Of a stretch of DNA of 64,000 nucleotides, positions 21,714 to 32,986 are shown piece by piece. Numbering within the stretch: the first letter of the stretch is position 1; each line of letters starts with the position of its first letter. Position numbers and translations under genes: made by a program. Where the stretch lies: positions 170,123,298-170,187,297 of the forward strand of contig JAIOJX010000030.1 of NCBI GenBank assembly GCA_022376925.1, written 5' to 3'. Under the pieces are notes generated by a model, which had not been told where the DNA came from, made no database searches, and saw only the letters and a program-made list of their open reading frames with translations. Source of the DNA: Tragulus kanchil. Its lineage: Eukaryota; Chordata; Mammalia; Artiodactyla; Tragulidae.

Positions 21714-23956
21714 TGAGCTATTCTATACTGTGGTCCTCTATCTCCCATAGTTTTCTGTCCACGATCAGTGTCATTTTGGATGATTATTTCAGCAGTTCGT
21801 CTCAACAAGTTGCTGCTGGCCTTGTATAGAACAATTTTTGCACATGGGCTGCAACACATTGTTTTTCCCCTCATGCTTTAGAATGTTATCTTAGAACAGG
21901 CCTGAGTTATTGCGAAATAGCGCTGTAATTATCATCAAGGACTCAGTGAACATGAATTTGAGCAAACTCTGGAAGAGAGTAAAGGACAAGGAAGCCTGGT
22001 GCAGTCAGTCCATGGCATTGCAAAGAGTCAGACACAACTTAGTGACTAAACAACAACAACAAAAAAATTAGACTGACTAGATGCAATAATCCACTCAAAA
22101 GATGTATGGTAAGTGGCAAGGCCAGATACAAACATAGCGTTTGACTGTGGGTATTCAAACTATTGACTGGCTTCCCTAACCTAGGACTTGCTCCAAGTCT
22201 GAGTTAGTGGTGAAATCACTTGAGATTTCTTGTTGAGACAAATGCAGCCACGTGCATACCCATGTGCAGCCTCTGAGAGCCTGACCACTGTCTAACTACA
22301 GTGTTGCCGCCATATTGGATTTTGACGTCCACGTTTGTGGGGATGTCTAGGCAAACCACCATCCTTTTGGTCACAGGATGATTTTGAGGCCACATTCTGC
22401 ATTGCTAATGTGTGCTAGTTTTCATCTTGGTGGAAGGCAGAAAGGGGACATTGGTCTCTGGTTTCTCTTTCTTCCTCTCCGTGGCTTTCTCTGTTTCTGT
22501 TTTCCCTGCCTCTCTCTCTCTCTCTTTCTTTCCTTTTTGCTCTGCAACTGAGCAGCAGAAGAGATGGAAGGCTTAGGCTGCCCCACTTCCCTTGGCTGAG
22601 CTGCCCCCCTGCTCCCCACTTTGTGCCCCATCCAGCACTTCAGTAAGTCGGTATCAATTTGATGTCATGCAAAGTTGGGATAGCTACGTTTCCTTGTCAG
22701 AGATTCTGCTCCATGCATGGAGTACCGCGCTAAAGGAAGAAATCCTAATGCGATTCCCCCAGTCCTTTGCTTTCTGGATTGGGCAGGAGAAATTTTATAA
22801 CTGGGACTTATTTTAAAATGAATTTTAAAGGCCCCAGCACTGAGCTATTCCCATAGTTTTCTGTCCACGATCAGTGTCATTTTGGATGATTATTTCAGCA
22901 GTTCGTCTCAACAAGTTGCTGCTGGCCTTGTATAGAACAATTTTTGCACATGGGCTGCAACACATTGTTTTTCCCCTCATGCTTTAGAATGTTATCTTAG
23001 AACAGGCCTGAGTTATTGCGAAATAGCGCTGTAATTATCATCAAGGACTCAGTGAACATGAATTTGAGCAAACTCTGGAAGAGAGTAAAGGACAAGGAAG
23101 CCTGGTGCAGTCAGTCCATGGCATTGCAAAGAGTCAGACACAACTTAGTGACTAAACAACAACAACAAAAAAATTAGACTGACTAGATGCAATAATCCAC
23201 TCAAAAGATGTATGGTAAGTGGCAAGGCCAGATACAAACATAGCGTTTGACTGTGGGTATTCAAACTATTGACTGGCTTCCCTAACCTAGGACTTGCTCC
23301 AAGTCTGAGTTAGTGGTGAAATCACTTGAGATTTCTTGTTGAGACAAATGCAGCCACGTGCATACCCATGTGCAGCCTCTGAGAGCCTGACCACTGTCTA
23401 ACTACAGTGTTGCCGCCATATTGGATTTTGACGTCCACGTTTGTGGGGATGTCTAGGCAAACCACCATCCTTTTGGTCACAGGATGATTTTGAGGCCACA
23501 TTCTGCATTGCTAATGTGTGCTAGTTTTCATCTTGGTGGAAGGCAGAAAGGGGACATTGGTCTCTGGTTTCTCTTTCTTCCTCTCCGTGGCTTTCTCTGT
23601 TTCTGTTTTCCCTGCCTCTCTCTCTCTCTCTTTCTTTCCTTTTTGCTCTGCAACTGAGCAGCAGAAGAGATGGAAGGCTTAGGCTGCCCCACTTCCCTTG
23701 GCTGAGCTGCCCCCCTGCTCCCCACTTTGTGCCCCATCCAGCACTTCAGTAAGTCGGTATCAATTTGATGTCATGCAAAGTTGGGATAGCTACGTTTCCT
23801 TGTCAGAGATTCTGCTCCATGCATGGAGTACCGCGCTAAAGGAAGAAATCCTAATGCGATTCCCCCAGTCCTTTGCTTTCTGGATTGGGCAGGAGAAATT
23901 TTATAACTGAAAGAGAAAAATCCTTAGGACTTATTTTAAAAATGAATTTTAAAGGC
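21714..23956. repeat. Tandem duplication E (unit about 1.11-1.13 kb)
   Basis: Copy 1 is 21714-22832 and copy 2 is 22841-23956. Both begin with tgagctattc, after which copy 2 lacks 21 bases. Near the end copy 1 lacks about 18 bases that copy 2 has after ttttataactg. The main offset is 1106. Confidence 0.94.
21990..22060 (+). mobile_element. Bov-tA 3' fragment (second copy 23096-23166)
   Basis: The fragment tccatggcattgcaaagagt followed by cagacacaacttagtgacta and a CAACAA tail is the 3' end of a Bov-tA. The second copy arises from duplication E. Confidence 0.8.
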
Positions 23957-25936
23957 ACCCTAGACTTTTTTGGATGTTGGTATCCAGCACCTGCATTAAG
24001 AGTCTCCACTCTGGCTCACCATGGGAGTTAAATAGATAATTTAATGCCATTGCTGGATGTTCTGTGATTAAAATCCATTACCCCATTTCCATACTCACAC
24101 CAGAACCTGGAGTAGGAGAAGCTGAATTCTATTCTCATGACCTTGGGCAAGTTTTTTAATCTCTCATGGGCTTGTGCGCCTTATGTTTAAAGTAGGTTTA
24201 ATAGTTCTCGCCTACCTCACAGGGTTGTTGTGAGGGTATTGTGCAGTGTGAGATAAAGAAATGGTCTGAGAACATTCAAAAACAGAAACCCAGGTCACCA
24301 TAGGAACATGGTGGCACAACTGCTACCCTCCAGTTATTATGTGTAAAACCTATGGCCCTCTGTCACGTTTTTGGCACTCTCTTTGGCATATGCAAATTCA
24401 AAAGCAGAACTGTTGTAAGAAATATCCACTCTCTCATGTCCTCATCCTCAAAAAAGAAGTAACTTATGAGAAAGAAATGACATGGACTTAGCTAACCAAA
24501 TTGACATAGATCCAAGATGGGCTCAAAATAATCTTGCCTGTTGTTTTCTTTTCAGAGTTTCAGTCTGTGCTGTTGTTATTTTGGTTCCAGTGTTTGGGTG
24601 GCATGAGATTTGGATTCCACTGTGTCTTTGCCCATGCATGTCCTGGAGCTAGCAGCATTTGCTCAGTATTCAGACATCTAAGGGAAGCTGATCCGAATTC
24701 CCTCCAGGGCAGGGCTGCTGAAGCAGCAGGCAGACAAGACCAGTGAGCAATGCAGTGTGAGTCTCATCTCCTTGACTGGCTCCACAGCATGTAGGATTTC
24801 TTGCTCATTCACAGAAATTGGCTGAGCTGCCCCTGCTCCCCACTTTGTGCCCCATCCAGCACTTCAGTAAGTCGGTATCAATTTGATGTCATGCAAAGTT
24901 GGGATAGCTACGTTTCCTTGTCAGAGATTCTGCTCCATGCATGGAGTACCGCGCTAAAGGAAGAAATCCTAATGCGATTCCCCCAGTCCTTTGCTTTCTG
25001 GATTGGGCAGGAGAAATTTTATAACTGAAAGAGAAAAATCCTTAGGACTTATTTTAAAAATGAATTTTAAAGGCACCCTAGACTTTTTTGGATGTTGGTA
25101 TCCAGCACCTGCATTAAGAGTCTCCACTCTGGCTCACCATGGGAGTTAAATAGATAATTTAATGCCATTGCTGGATGTTCTGTGATTAAAATCCATTACC
25201 CCATTTCCATACTCACACCAGAACCTGGAGTAGGAGAAGCTGAATTCTATTCTCATGACCTTGGGCAAGTTTTTTAATCTCTCATGGGCTTGTGCGCCTT
25301 ATGTTTAAAGTAGGTTTAATAGTTCTCGCCTACCTCACAGGGTTGTTGTGAGGGTATTGTGCAGTGTGAGATAAAGAAATGGTCTGAGAACATTCAAAAA
25401 CAGAAACCCAGGTCACCATAGGAACATGGTGGCACAACTGCTACCCTCCAGTTATTATGTGTAAAACCTATGGCCCTCTGTCACGTTTTTGGCACTCTCT
25501 TTGGCATATGCAAATTCAAAAGCAGAACTGTTGTAAGAAATATCCACTCTCTCATGTCCTCATCCTCAAAAAAGAAGTAACTTATGAGAAAGAAATGACA
25601 TGGACTTAGCTAACCAAATTGACATAGATCCAAGATGGGCTCAAAATAATCTTGCCTGTTGTTTTCTTTTCAGAGTTTCAGTCTGTGCTGTTGTTATTTT
25701 GGTTCCAGTGTTTGGGTGGCATGAGATTTGGATTCCACTGTGTCTTTGCCCATGCATGTCCTGGAGCTAGCAGCATTTGCTCAGTATTCAGACATCTAAG
25801 GGAAGCTGATCCGAATTCCCTCCAGGGCAGGGCTGCTGAAGCAGCAGGCAGACAAGACCAGTGAGCAATGCAGTGTGAGTCTCATCTCCTTGACTGGCTC
25901 CACAGCATGTAGGATTTCTTGCTCATTCACAGAAAT
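23698..25936. repeat. Tandem duplication F (unit 1118 bp), chained to E and G
   Basis: Copy 1 is 23698-24818 and copy 2 is 24818-25936, directly abutting. The only difference seen is the C run in gagctgcccccctgc versus gagctgcccctgc. Overlap with E gives three copies of the stretch equal to 23698-23956. Confidence 0.95.
24105..24255 (+). mobile_element. MIR SINE fragment (copy 2 at 25223-25373)
   Basis: tctcatgaccttgggcaagt, tttttaatctctcatgggct and cctacctcacagggttgttg with tgagg are MIR core plus 3' part. Second copy from duplication F. Confidence 0.75.
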
Positions 25937-27745
25937 CAGTTGAGACTTGGGGGCCCAGGTCTGTGTTTCTCACACATAGACATTATTTGTGTCAGGCTGG
26001 GTCCCCACTCGGTACCTCCCAAACTTTGAGCTAAGCCAGTTGAAAATCAACTGTGTCTCTTGGTTAGGGGTCTTTCTCCTAACCTTAGAATACCCTTTGC
26101 CCTGTACAAGGCTGGCAGCATTGAGTCAAGCCGACTTGGATGGTGAAAGATGAGCAAATAAGCCAACACAGGCATATGCATGTGAGCAACTCTGGAAACT
26201 AGTCCAGTGTTTGTGGCTGTTTGGCTGTTGCTGGTGAACTGTGGTGTGATCGCCCCTCCCTGGAGATCCTAAAGTCAAGCAAGACACTTTCAACCTAACC
26301 CTCTGGGTTCTCCACTGGAAAGGGTTCATGGGAGAGATACGTTTGGGCTGGAAATGAGAATGTGCCATGAGGCACCGTGACTGACCCATTGGGGGAAATC
26401 TTGGACTTGGAGACAAAGAAGCCTGGGTTTGGGGCCTAGCTCTGCCACTTCCCCACTCTAGGCCTCATTTTAGGCCTCTGTAAAACGGCCACACGTGCAG
26501 GGTTAAGCTGGTGTTCAGTGTGACAGTGGATTTGAAAACACTAACTGAAAGTGTACTTGACTGAAGGACAGGGAATAGTCATCATCCTGGGTCCCCCGGG
26601 GACTCCAAAGAAGCTGCAGCCTCCTCCTGGAATCAGTTTCTTCATCTCATGCTATCCTTTTCAAAAAAAGAAGTAACTTATGAGAAAGAAATGACATGGA
26701 CTTAGCTAACCAAATTGACATAGATCCAAGATGGGCTCAAAATAATCTTGCCTGTTGTTTTCTTTTCAGAGTTTCAGTCTGTGCTGTTGTTATTTTGGTT
26801 CCAGTGTTTGGGTGGCATGAGATTTGGATTCCACTGTGTCTTTGCCCATGCATGTCCTGGAGCTAGCAGCATTTGCTCAGTATTCAGACATCTAAGGGAA
26901 GCTGATCCGAATTCCCTCCAGGGCAGGGCTGCTGAAGCAGCAGGCAGACAAGACCAGTGAGCAATGCAGTGTGAGTCTCATCTCCTTGACTGGCTCCACA
27001 GCATGTAGGATTTCTTGCTCATTCACAGAAATCAGTTGAGACTTGGGGGCCCAGGTCTGTGTTTCTCACACATAGACATTATTTGTGTCAGGCTGGGTCC
27101 CCACTCGGTACCTCCCAAACTTTGAGCTAAGCCAGTTGAAAATCAACTGTGTCTCTTGGTTAGGGGTCTTTCTCCTAACCTTAGAATACCCTTTGCCCTG
27201 TACAAGGCTGGCAGCATTGAGTCAAGCCGACTTGGATGGTGAAAGATGAGCAAATAAGCCAACACAGGCATATGCATGTGAGCAACTCTGGAAACTAGTC
27301 CAGTGTTTGTGGCTGTTTGGCTGTTGCTGGTGAACTGTGGTGTGATCGCCCCTCCCTGGAGATCCTAAAGTCAAGCAAGACACTTTCAACCTAACCCTCT
27401 GGGTTCTCCACTGGAAAGGGTTCATGGGAGAGATACGTTTGGGCTGGAAATGAGAATGTGCCATGAGGCACCGTGACTGACCCATTGGGGGAAATCTTGG
27501 ACTTGGAGACAAAGAAGCCTGGGTTTGGGGCCTAGCTCTGCCACTTCCCCACTCTAGGCCTCATTTTAGGCCTCTGTAAAACGGCCACACGTGCAGGGTT
27601 AAGCTGGTGTTCAGTGTGACAGTGGATTTGAAAACACTAACTGAAAGTGTACTTGACTGAAGGACAGGGAATAGTCATCATCCTGGGTCCCCCGGGGACT
27701 CCAAAGAAGCTGCAGCCTCCCTCCTGGAATCAGTTTCTTCATCTC
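25566..27745. repeat. Tandem duplication G (unit 1096 bp), chained to F
   Basis: Copy 1 is 25566-26648 and copy 2 is 26661-27745, with a 12-base linker. Differences are homopolymer-type: tcaaaaaagaag versus tcaaaaaaagaag, and gcctcctcctgg versus gcctccctcctgg. The stretch equal to 25566-25936 occurs three times (also at 24448). Confidence 0.95.
26415..26495 (+). mobile_element. MIR SINE fragment (copy 2 at 27511-27591)
   Basis: agctctgccacttccccact and ggcctctgtaaaacggccac resemble a shortened MIR core. Second copy from duplication G. Confidence 0.55.
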
Positions 27746-28286
27746 TAAAATGAAGATAATAATTGCCTGGATCTTAGATCAGTGGAATAAGGATTAGTCA
27801 AGTGCATTTGAAATGCTTAGCAGCATTAGGAAGATCAGAGCCCTGGTATATCGGGAGCTGAGACTTGATGATGCTTTAAGCCAAAATAATGAAAATTAAC
27901 CCTTTCAATCATCTTTGAAAGTCTCTTGCTTTCTTGGGCTACAGAAACATCTCTTCCCTGATTCCCCCTCCATCTGGCCAGCTTTGCGGAATGGCAGCCT
28001 CTGATTGGAGTTTCAATGGTTTCCCGGACACGTGCTGTGCCCACCTCTAATTTAGAATGCATTTGTGCTACATAAGTCTTGATCCTGCCTGACATTGTGG
28101 ATAAATTTAGACCCCTGTGAACATCCAGAGGTCTTCAGATGGAGCATTGGGCACCAATGGCTGGGGGTTCAGGCCTTCCATTTGTATTTTGTGTTCCCTT
28201 CTGGTCGTGGGTCACAAGAGCATCTTCTCCCATTGTATGTTTACCTTGGTTGCTTTCTTGATTTCTTTTGTTCCATTTTCCCCTAG

Positions 28287-28389
28287 GCCCCCCTGTCTTC
28301 CCCCTAAACCACAGAAAATGAGGAGACCTAGGCCTCTATCAGTGTGTAGCCATAAACTATTTAACGGCTGTATGGAAGCGTTCATTAAG
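28287..28389 (+). CDS. SRGAP3: SRGAP3 hinge exon (RPPCLPPKPQKMRRPRPLS...EAFIK)
   Basis: This 103-bp exon runs in phase 2 to phase 0, with acceptor ttttcccctag and donor gtactt. It encodes the proline-rich PPCLPPKPQ stretch, the basic MRRPRP motif, and the start of the segment that leads into the RhoGAP domain, ending EAFIK. The next exon continues DSGQAIPLV. Two codons read TGT: SVCSHKL and NGCMEAF. In srGAP proteins as I remember them these are tyrosine (SVYSHKL) and serine (NGSMEAF), so they may be lineage changes or base errors. The exon is single-copy here. Confidence 0.95.
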
Positions 28390-30735
28390 GTACTTGCTGG
28401 GGAGCCACGGAGTCCGCGAATGTCCCCAATGTAATGGCAGCCTTTCTTCATCTCTTTCCCTGGCCAACAGCCCTGCCCCGACCTACCGACCGACTGACAA
28501 CTGACAGACCAGAACTTTCCATCCTGGCCCTTGGCCAGGCTCTGTAGAGAGCTGGTCCTGCTGGCAGCCTGCTCATAGCTTCAGAGGTGCTTCTGTCTCT
28601 GAAGTGCCCCCACTCCAGCCTTGATTCTCAGCCCTGGGGAGGGATGCGGTTGCGCTAGAACCCAGTGAAGTCTAGGTGGTGCTGAATCCCGGTGAACAGG
28701 TCCCTGCTGGTCCTGCTCCCTGGACTGAGGAACTGCAGGCCTGACCAGGCTGAGGGACAGTTAGGGAAACCCATCACCTCCAGTCACACTCATGTCTCCC
28801 AGGAGGAGACTAGTTGAAAGCAACACAAAGAAAATCCCTGCTTTGTGTAACTATTTTTATACAAGCATTTTCTCCCCCCCCCCTTTTTTTTTTTTGGAAG
28901 CTGAGAATAGACCAACAAAAGGAAACACATACAATTTGTGTGAGAGACTACCCTTCCACCTTGTTTTGCTTCTTATGAGGCAGTGCGGGAGAAGGGAAAA
29001 GAGGTAAAGCAGTCTGTTTAGAATTACAGGTTAACCCTTTATGCCATAAACTGAAAATAGAGCTTTTCACTGCAGTGAGTTTCTCTTCTCTTGCTTCTTG
29101 ACTGCGGAGTGCAGGATTGAGCCATCCTGGATAGAACAGCTCAAGGCAAGTTAAGCATCACCCAAGGTGATGGAGTTGGAAAGGGCAGTAGGTCAAGGAC
29201 ATCCTCAGGGAAGAGGAGATGCACTATGTACATTAGTTAGGAGAACAGGGGCAAGGTCCCTGTCAGTTACTGGAAGCCCACCACTATCTAACAGACATGC
29301 GATGCAGAAAATAAGAGTCAGGTCAGTCAGGAAAAAAGGAATGGCTCCTGGGCCCTGCCTGAGGTGCTTTTGGAGTGTTGGAGGCTGCCTCTGCTCCAAC
29401 TCTCTATCCGCCATCCCCAGACAGGGTGTGCACAGGACTTGCTGGGCAGGGAGGGTCGGCCTCAGGTGTGGGAGAGGGTGGGCAGGGCCAGCCTGCATCC
29501 CAGAATTGTCTGCATCTGGACTGAGTTCTGGGGACAGGAGGGTGGGGAAAGGGATGGGGAACAGGAGGGCACCACTGGGGCTGCCCAAGGGTGGGAAACA
29601 GTCGCGACTGCTCTCGGATGCCTCAGGGGAAGGACTATGGAGGACCCCAAAAGAGGAATTGCTGCTGGGTGTGTCAGGAAGAGGGCACTCTTTGGAGGTG
29701 ATGCCCAGGGAACAGTGTGCCATCCAGAAGGTCATGGGAGCAGGAGGCCGTGTCAAGAGCCCTTTCTTCGTCCTCCCTCCTGGCTCCAACAAGGCAGACT
29801 TTCTTCTCCAAAAGTAACACTGCAGAGCTGAGGGGAGACAGGCCCATTTGCTACTCTCTGCCCTCGAGGAGCTTGTAGTATCTCTCAGGAGGGATTTGAT
29901 GCAGAAAGCTGAACGTGGAAGATGGTTCAAGATGAGTGCTTGGTGAATGATCGGTACAGAAAAGAAGTTCTGTGAGCACTCACACCAGAAAGAATCAAGA
30001 ACATTGGGGCCGGAGCAGCTTTGAAGGGTCAGAACCCGGCAGAGGAGAGGACAGAGGAGTTGCTGAGAGGAGGAGAATGAGCAAAGGCTCAGAGACAAGG
30101 ACCTCTTTCGGAATATGCTCAGTGCTTTGAAAACAGGTGATCTTTCAGGATGATTGGAAGGAGCTCTCACCTGATGGCATTTGAAAGTAAAGATGCTGTG
30201 TTAGCGAAACAGTCTCTGTATGGAGAACTCCTCCATAAAATGTGTGATGATCGGGTCATCTGACTTTATTCCCCTGACAAACCCATCACCCACTAAACTG
30301 TTTGCCCCTCAGAGGTAGTCATATTCTGTTTCTGCATATATATCCGTTGCTGCAGCTGCTCAGTCTCCCGAGAGCCTGCAATCAGGGCCTTTGTCAGCAG
30401 TGTCAAAACTTTGGCACTCTGGCCGTTGGAATGAGAAACACCACTCAGAATCTAGCTTTGCAGTCACCAGAGCCACAAAATGACGAGAAGTATAGGTTGC
30501 ATTGGGCACCAGGGGACTGACTCTAAACAAAGCCCCCAGAGAGGGGTACCTTAGAGTGCTGGGCAGCAGCACGTCCCTGGAATAAGAGCACAACCTCTCC
30601 AGGGGACTGCTTGATGAAGAAAAGTTTGTATGTTAAGCGACTGCATTTCTTTGTACCACATGTACTTGTACCGCACATTATCAGGGCTGCTCTGCCAGCT
30701 CTTCTCTGTGCCCTCTCTGAGCTCAGTGCAGGGAC
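28390..30735. other. Intron with long chance frames and a probable L2 remnant
   Basis: Open frames of 216 (plus) and 321 (minus) codons overlap at 29167-30170. They contain no recognised domain. The part near 29860-30120 resembles old L2-type sequence (ctgccctcgaggagcttgta; gcaaaggctcagagacaagg). Confidence 0.55.
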
Positions 30736-30986
30736 AGACTGCAGCAGCGGGACCCCGATCTCAAGGATGGTTAACTCTCAGAAAATGGAAAGGCAGTGTG
30801 ATGTGGTCAGTTCTTCAGCCTTTCTGAACGGAATTTAATTTCCTCTTATGATCCCCATGCTGTCTGGAAGAAGATACGGCGTGAACTAAGAATCCCCAGC
30901 TCTGCAATGCCAAACCTCTGAAAGGCTTTTCAATAAAATAAGATCATGGAAACTTTACGATTATGAGCATATTTAGAGGGACAAGG

Positions 30987-31177
30987 GAGGCTGCCCTGGC
31001 GGCTCAGATGGTAAAGAATCCACCTGCAATGCAGCAGATCTGGGTCTGATCCCTGGGTCAGGAAGGTCCTCTGGGGCTGCCCACTCCAGTGTTCTTGCCT
31101 GGAGAATCCCATGGATGAGGAGCCTGGCGGGCTGCAGTCGATGGGATCACACAGAGCGACTAACACTTTCACATTCC
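30987..31177 (+). mobile_element. Bov-tA SINE, forward (copy 2 at 32110-32300)
   Basis: Complete element (ggctgccctggcggctcaga ... gatcacacagagcgactaac) with target-site duplication agagggacaagg at 30975-30986 and 31178-31189. The identical element 1123 bp downstream belongs to duplication H, not to a second insertion. Confidence 0.93.
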
Positions 31178-31357
31178 AGAGGGACAAGGAAGCATCTCCA
31201 AGTTAAAAATGATGGATAAATGTTGTTGCAGTTACTTTTATGAGTCTCTAAGACCTTAGGTGAATGGATCCTTTCTCAAATTCCTCAGCCCTTCTCCTCT
31301 CAGACAGAAGGAAACCCAATTTATTATGAATTTTGAGGCTCAGGACATCTATCTTAC

Positions 31358-31392
31358 CAAGGTAAGGACTCTAAGGAGGAGTCCTTACCTTG
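31358..31392. other. 13-bp perfect inverted repeat, 9-base loop (copy at 32481-32515)
   Basis: The arm caaggtaaggact is followed by nine bases and then agtccttaccttg, an exact reverse complement. The left arm also overlaps a smaller cttaccaaggtaag palindrome. The second copy comes from duplication H. No function is evident. Confidence 0.85.
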
Positions 31393-32986
31393 TTTCAATA
31401 GAATGAAAATAATAAACACCCACCCCGTGAGTGTGTGTTAAGGATCAGATGAGCAGCTGTTGCCAGGTTCTAGAGCTCTGCCTGTGCAGAGTAAGCGCCG
31501 TGGAAGCATTCGTTGCACGTTCAGCCTGGGCCTTCTGGAGAGCACCCACGGTCCCAACCTGACCATCCGGCTCTGCTGACCTAAGCTCAGGTAGGCTTAG
31601 TCAACACAGGAAAATTCTAGCAGCTGAGATGCCAGGGGCTGGATGGGTGACACCAGGAAGGAGGCTCACATCCTCCAGACTCTCAGGTGGTGGGGTGGGA
31701 GGTGGGAGCTGGGGGGTGCCTCCAGGAGCCGGCATGAGACACAGCAGTAACCCAGAGCCTGACCTGCTGCCTGTGCGAGAAGAAAGAAGGTGCAGTGCTC
31801 CTGCAAATGGGTGGCTTCAGCAAAAGCAAAGGCCCTGATTGTTCCTGTAGAATCACCAAGACTGCAGCAGCGGGACCCCGATCTCAAGGATGGTTAACTC
31901 TCAGAAAATGGAAAGGCAGTGTGATGTGGTCAGTTCTTCAGCCTTTCTGAACGGAATTTAATTTCCTCTTATGATCCCCATGCTGTCTGGAAGAAGATAC
32001 GGCGTGAACTAAGAATCCCCAGCTCTGCAATGCCAAACCTCTGAAAGGCTTTTCAATAAAATAAGATCATGGAAACTTTACGATTATGAGCATATTTAGA
32101 GGGACAAGGGAGGCTGCCCTGGCGGCTCAGATGGTAAAGAATCCACCTGCAATGCAGCAGATCTGGGTCTGATCCCTGGGTCAGGAAGGTCCTCTGGGGC
32201 TGCCCACTCCAGTGTTCTTGCCTGGAGAATCCCATGGATGAGGAGCCTGGCGGGCTGCAGTCGATGGGATCACACAGAGCGACTAACACTTTCACATTCC
32301 AGAGGGACAAGGAAGCATCTCCAAGTTAAAAATGATGGATAAATGTTGTTGCAGTTACTTTTATGAGTCTCTAAGACCTTAGGTGAATGGATCCTTTCTC
32401 AAATTCCTCAGCCCTTCTCCTCTCAGACAGAAGGAAACCCAATTTATTATGAATTTTGAGGCTCAGGACATCTATCTTACCAAGGTAAGGACTCTAAGGA
32501 GGAGTCCTTACCTTGTTTCAATAGAATGAAAATAATAAACACCCACCCCGTGAGTGTGTGTTAAGGATCAGATGAGCAGCTGTTGCCAGGTTCTAGAGCT
32601 CTGCCTGTGCAGAGTAAGCGCCGTGGAAGCATTCGTTGCACGTTCAGCCTGGGCCTTCTGGAGAGCACCCACGGTCCCAACCTGACCATCCGGCTCTGCT
32701 GACCTAAGCTCAGGTAGGCTTAGTCAACACAGGAAAATTCTAGCAGCTGAGATGCCAGGGGCTGGATGGGTGACACCAGGAAGGAGGCTCACATCCTCCA
32801 GACTCTCAGGTGGTGGGGGTGGGAGGTGGGAGCTGGGGGGTGCCTCCAGGAGCCGGCATGAGACACAGCAGTAACCCAGAGCCTGACCTGCTGCCTGTGC
32901 GAGAAGAAAGAAGGTGCAGTGCTCCCCTGCAAATGGGTGGCTTCAGCAAAAGCAAAGGCCCTGATTGTTCCTGTAGAATCACCAAG

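Larger units (their letters stand above)
30736..32986. repeat. Tandem duplication H (unit 1123-1126 bp)
   Basis: Copy 1 is 30736-31860 and copy 2 is 31859-32986, directly abutting. Copies differ only by small G- and C-run indels near the end of the unit (ggtggggtggg/ggtgggggtggg; tgctcctgc/tgctcccctgc). It contains a complete Bov-tA and a 13-bp hairpin, both duplicated. Confidence 0.95.

Noticed and set aside
2265..27745. Regularly spaced repeats as a CRISPR array or satellite
   Set aside because: Units are about 1.1 kb, differ in content from pair to pair and occur as pairs or short chains; there is no common repeat.
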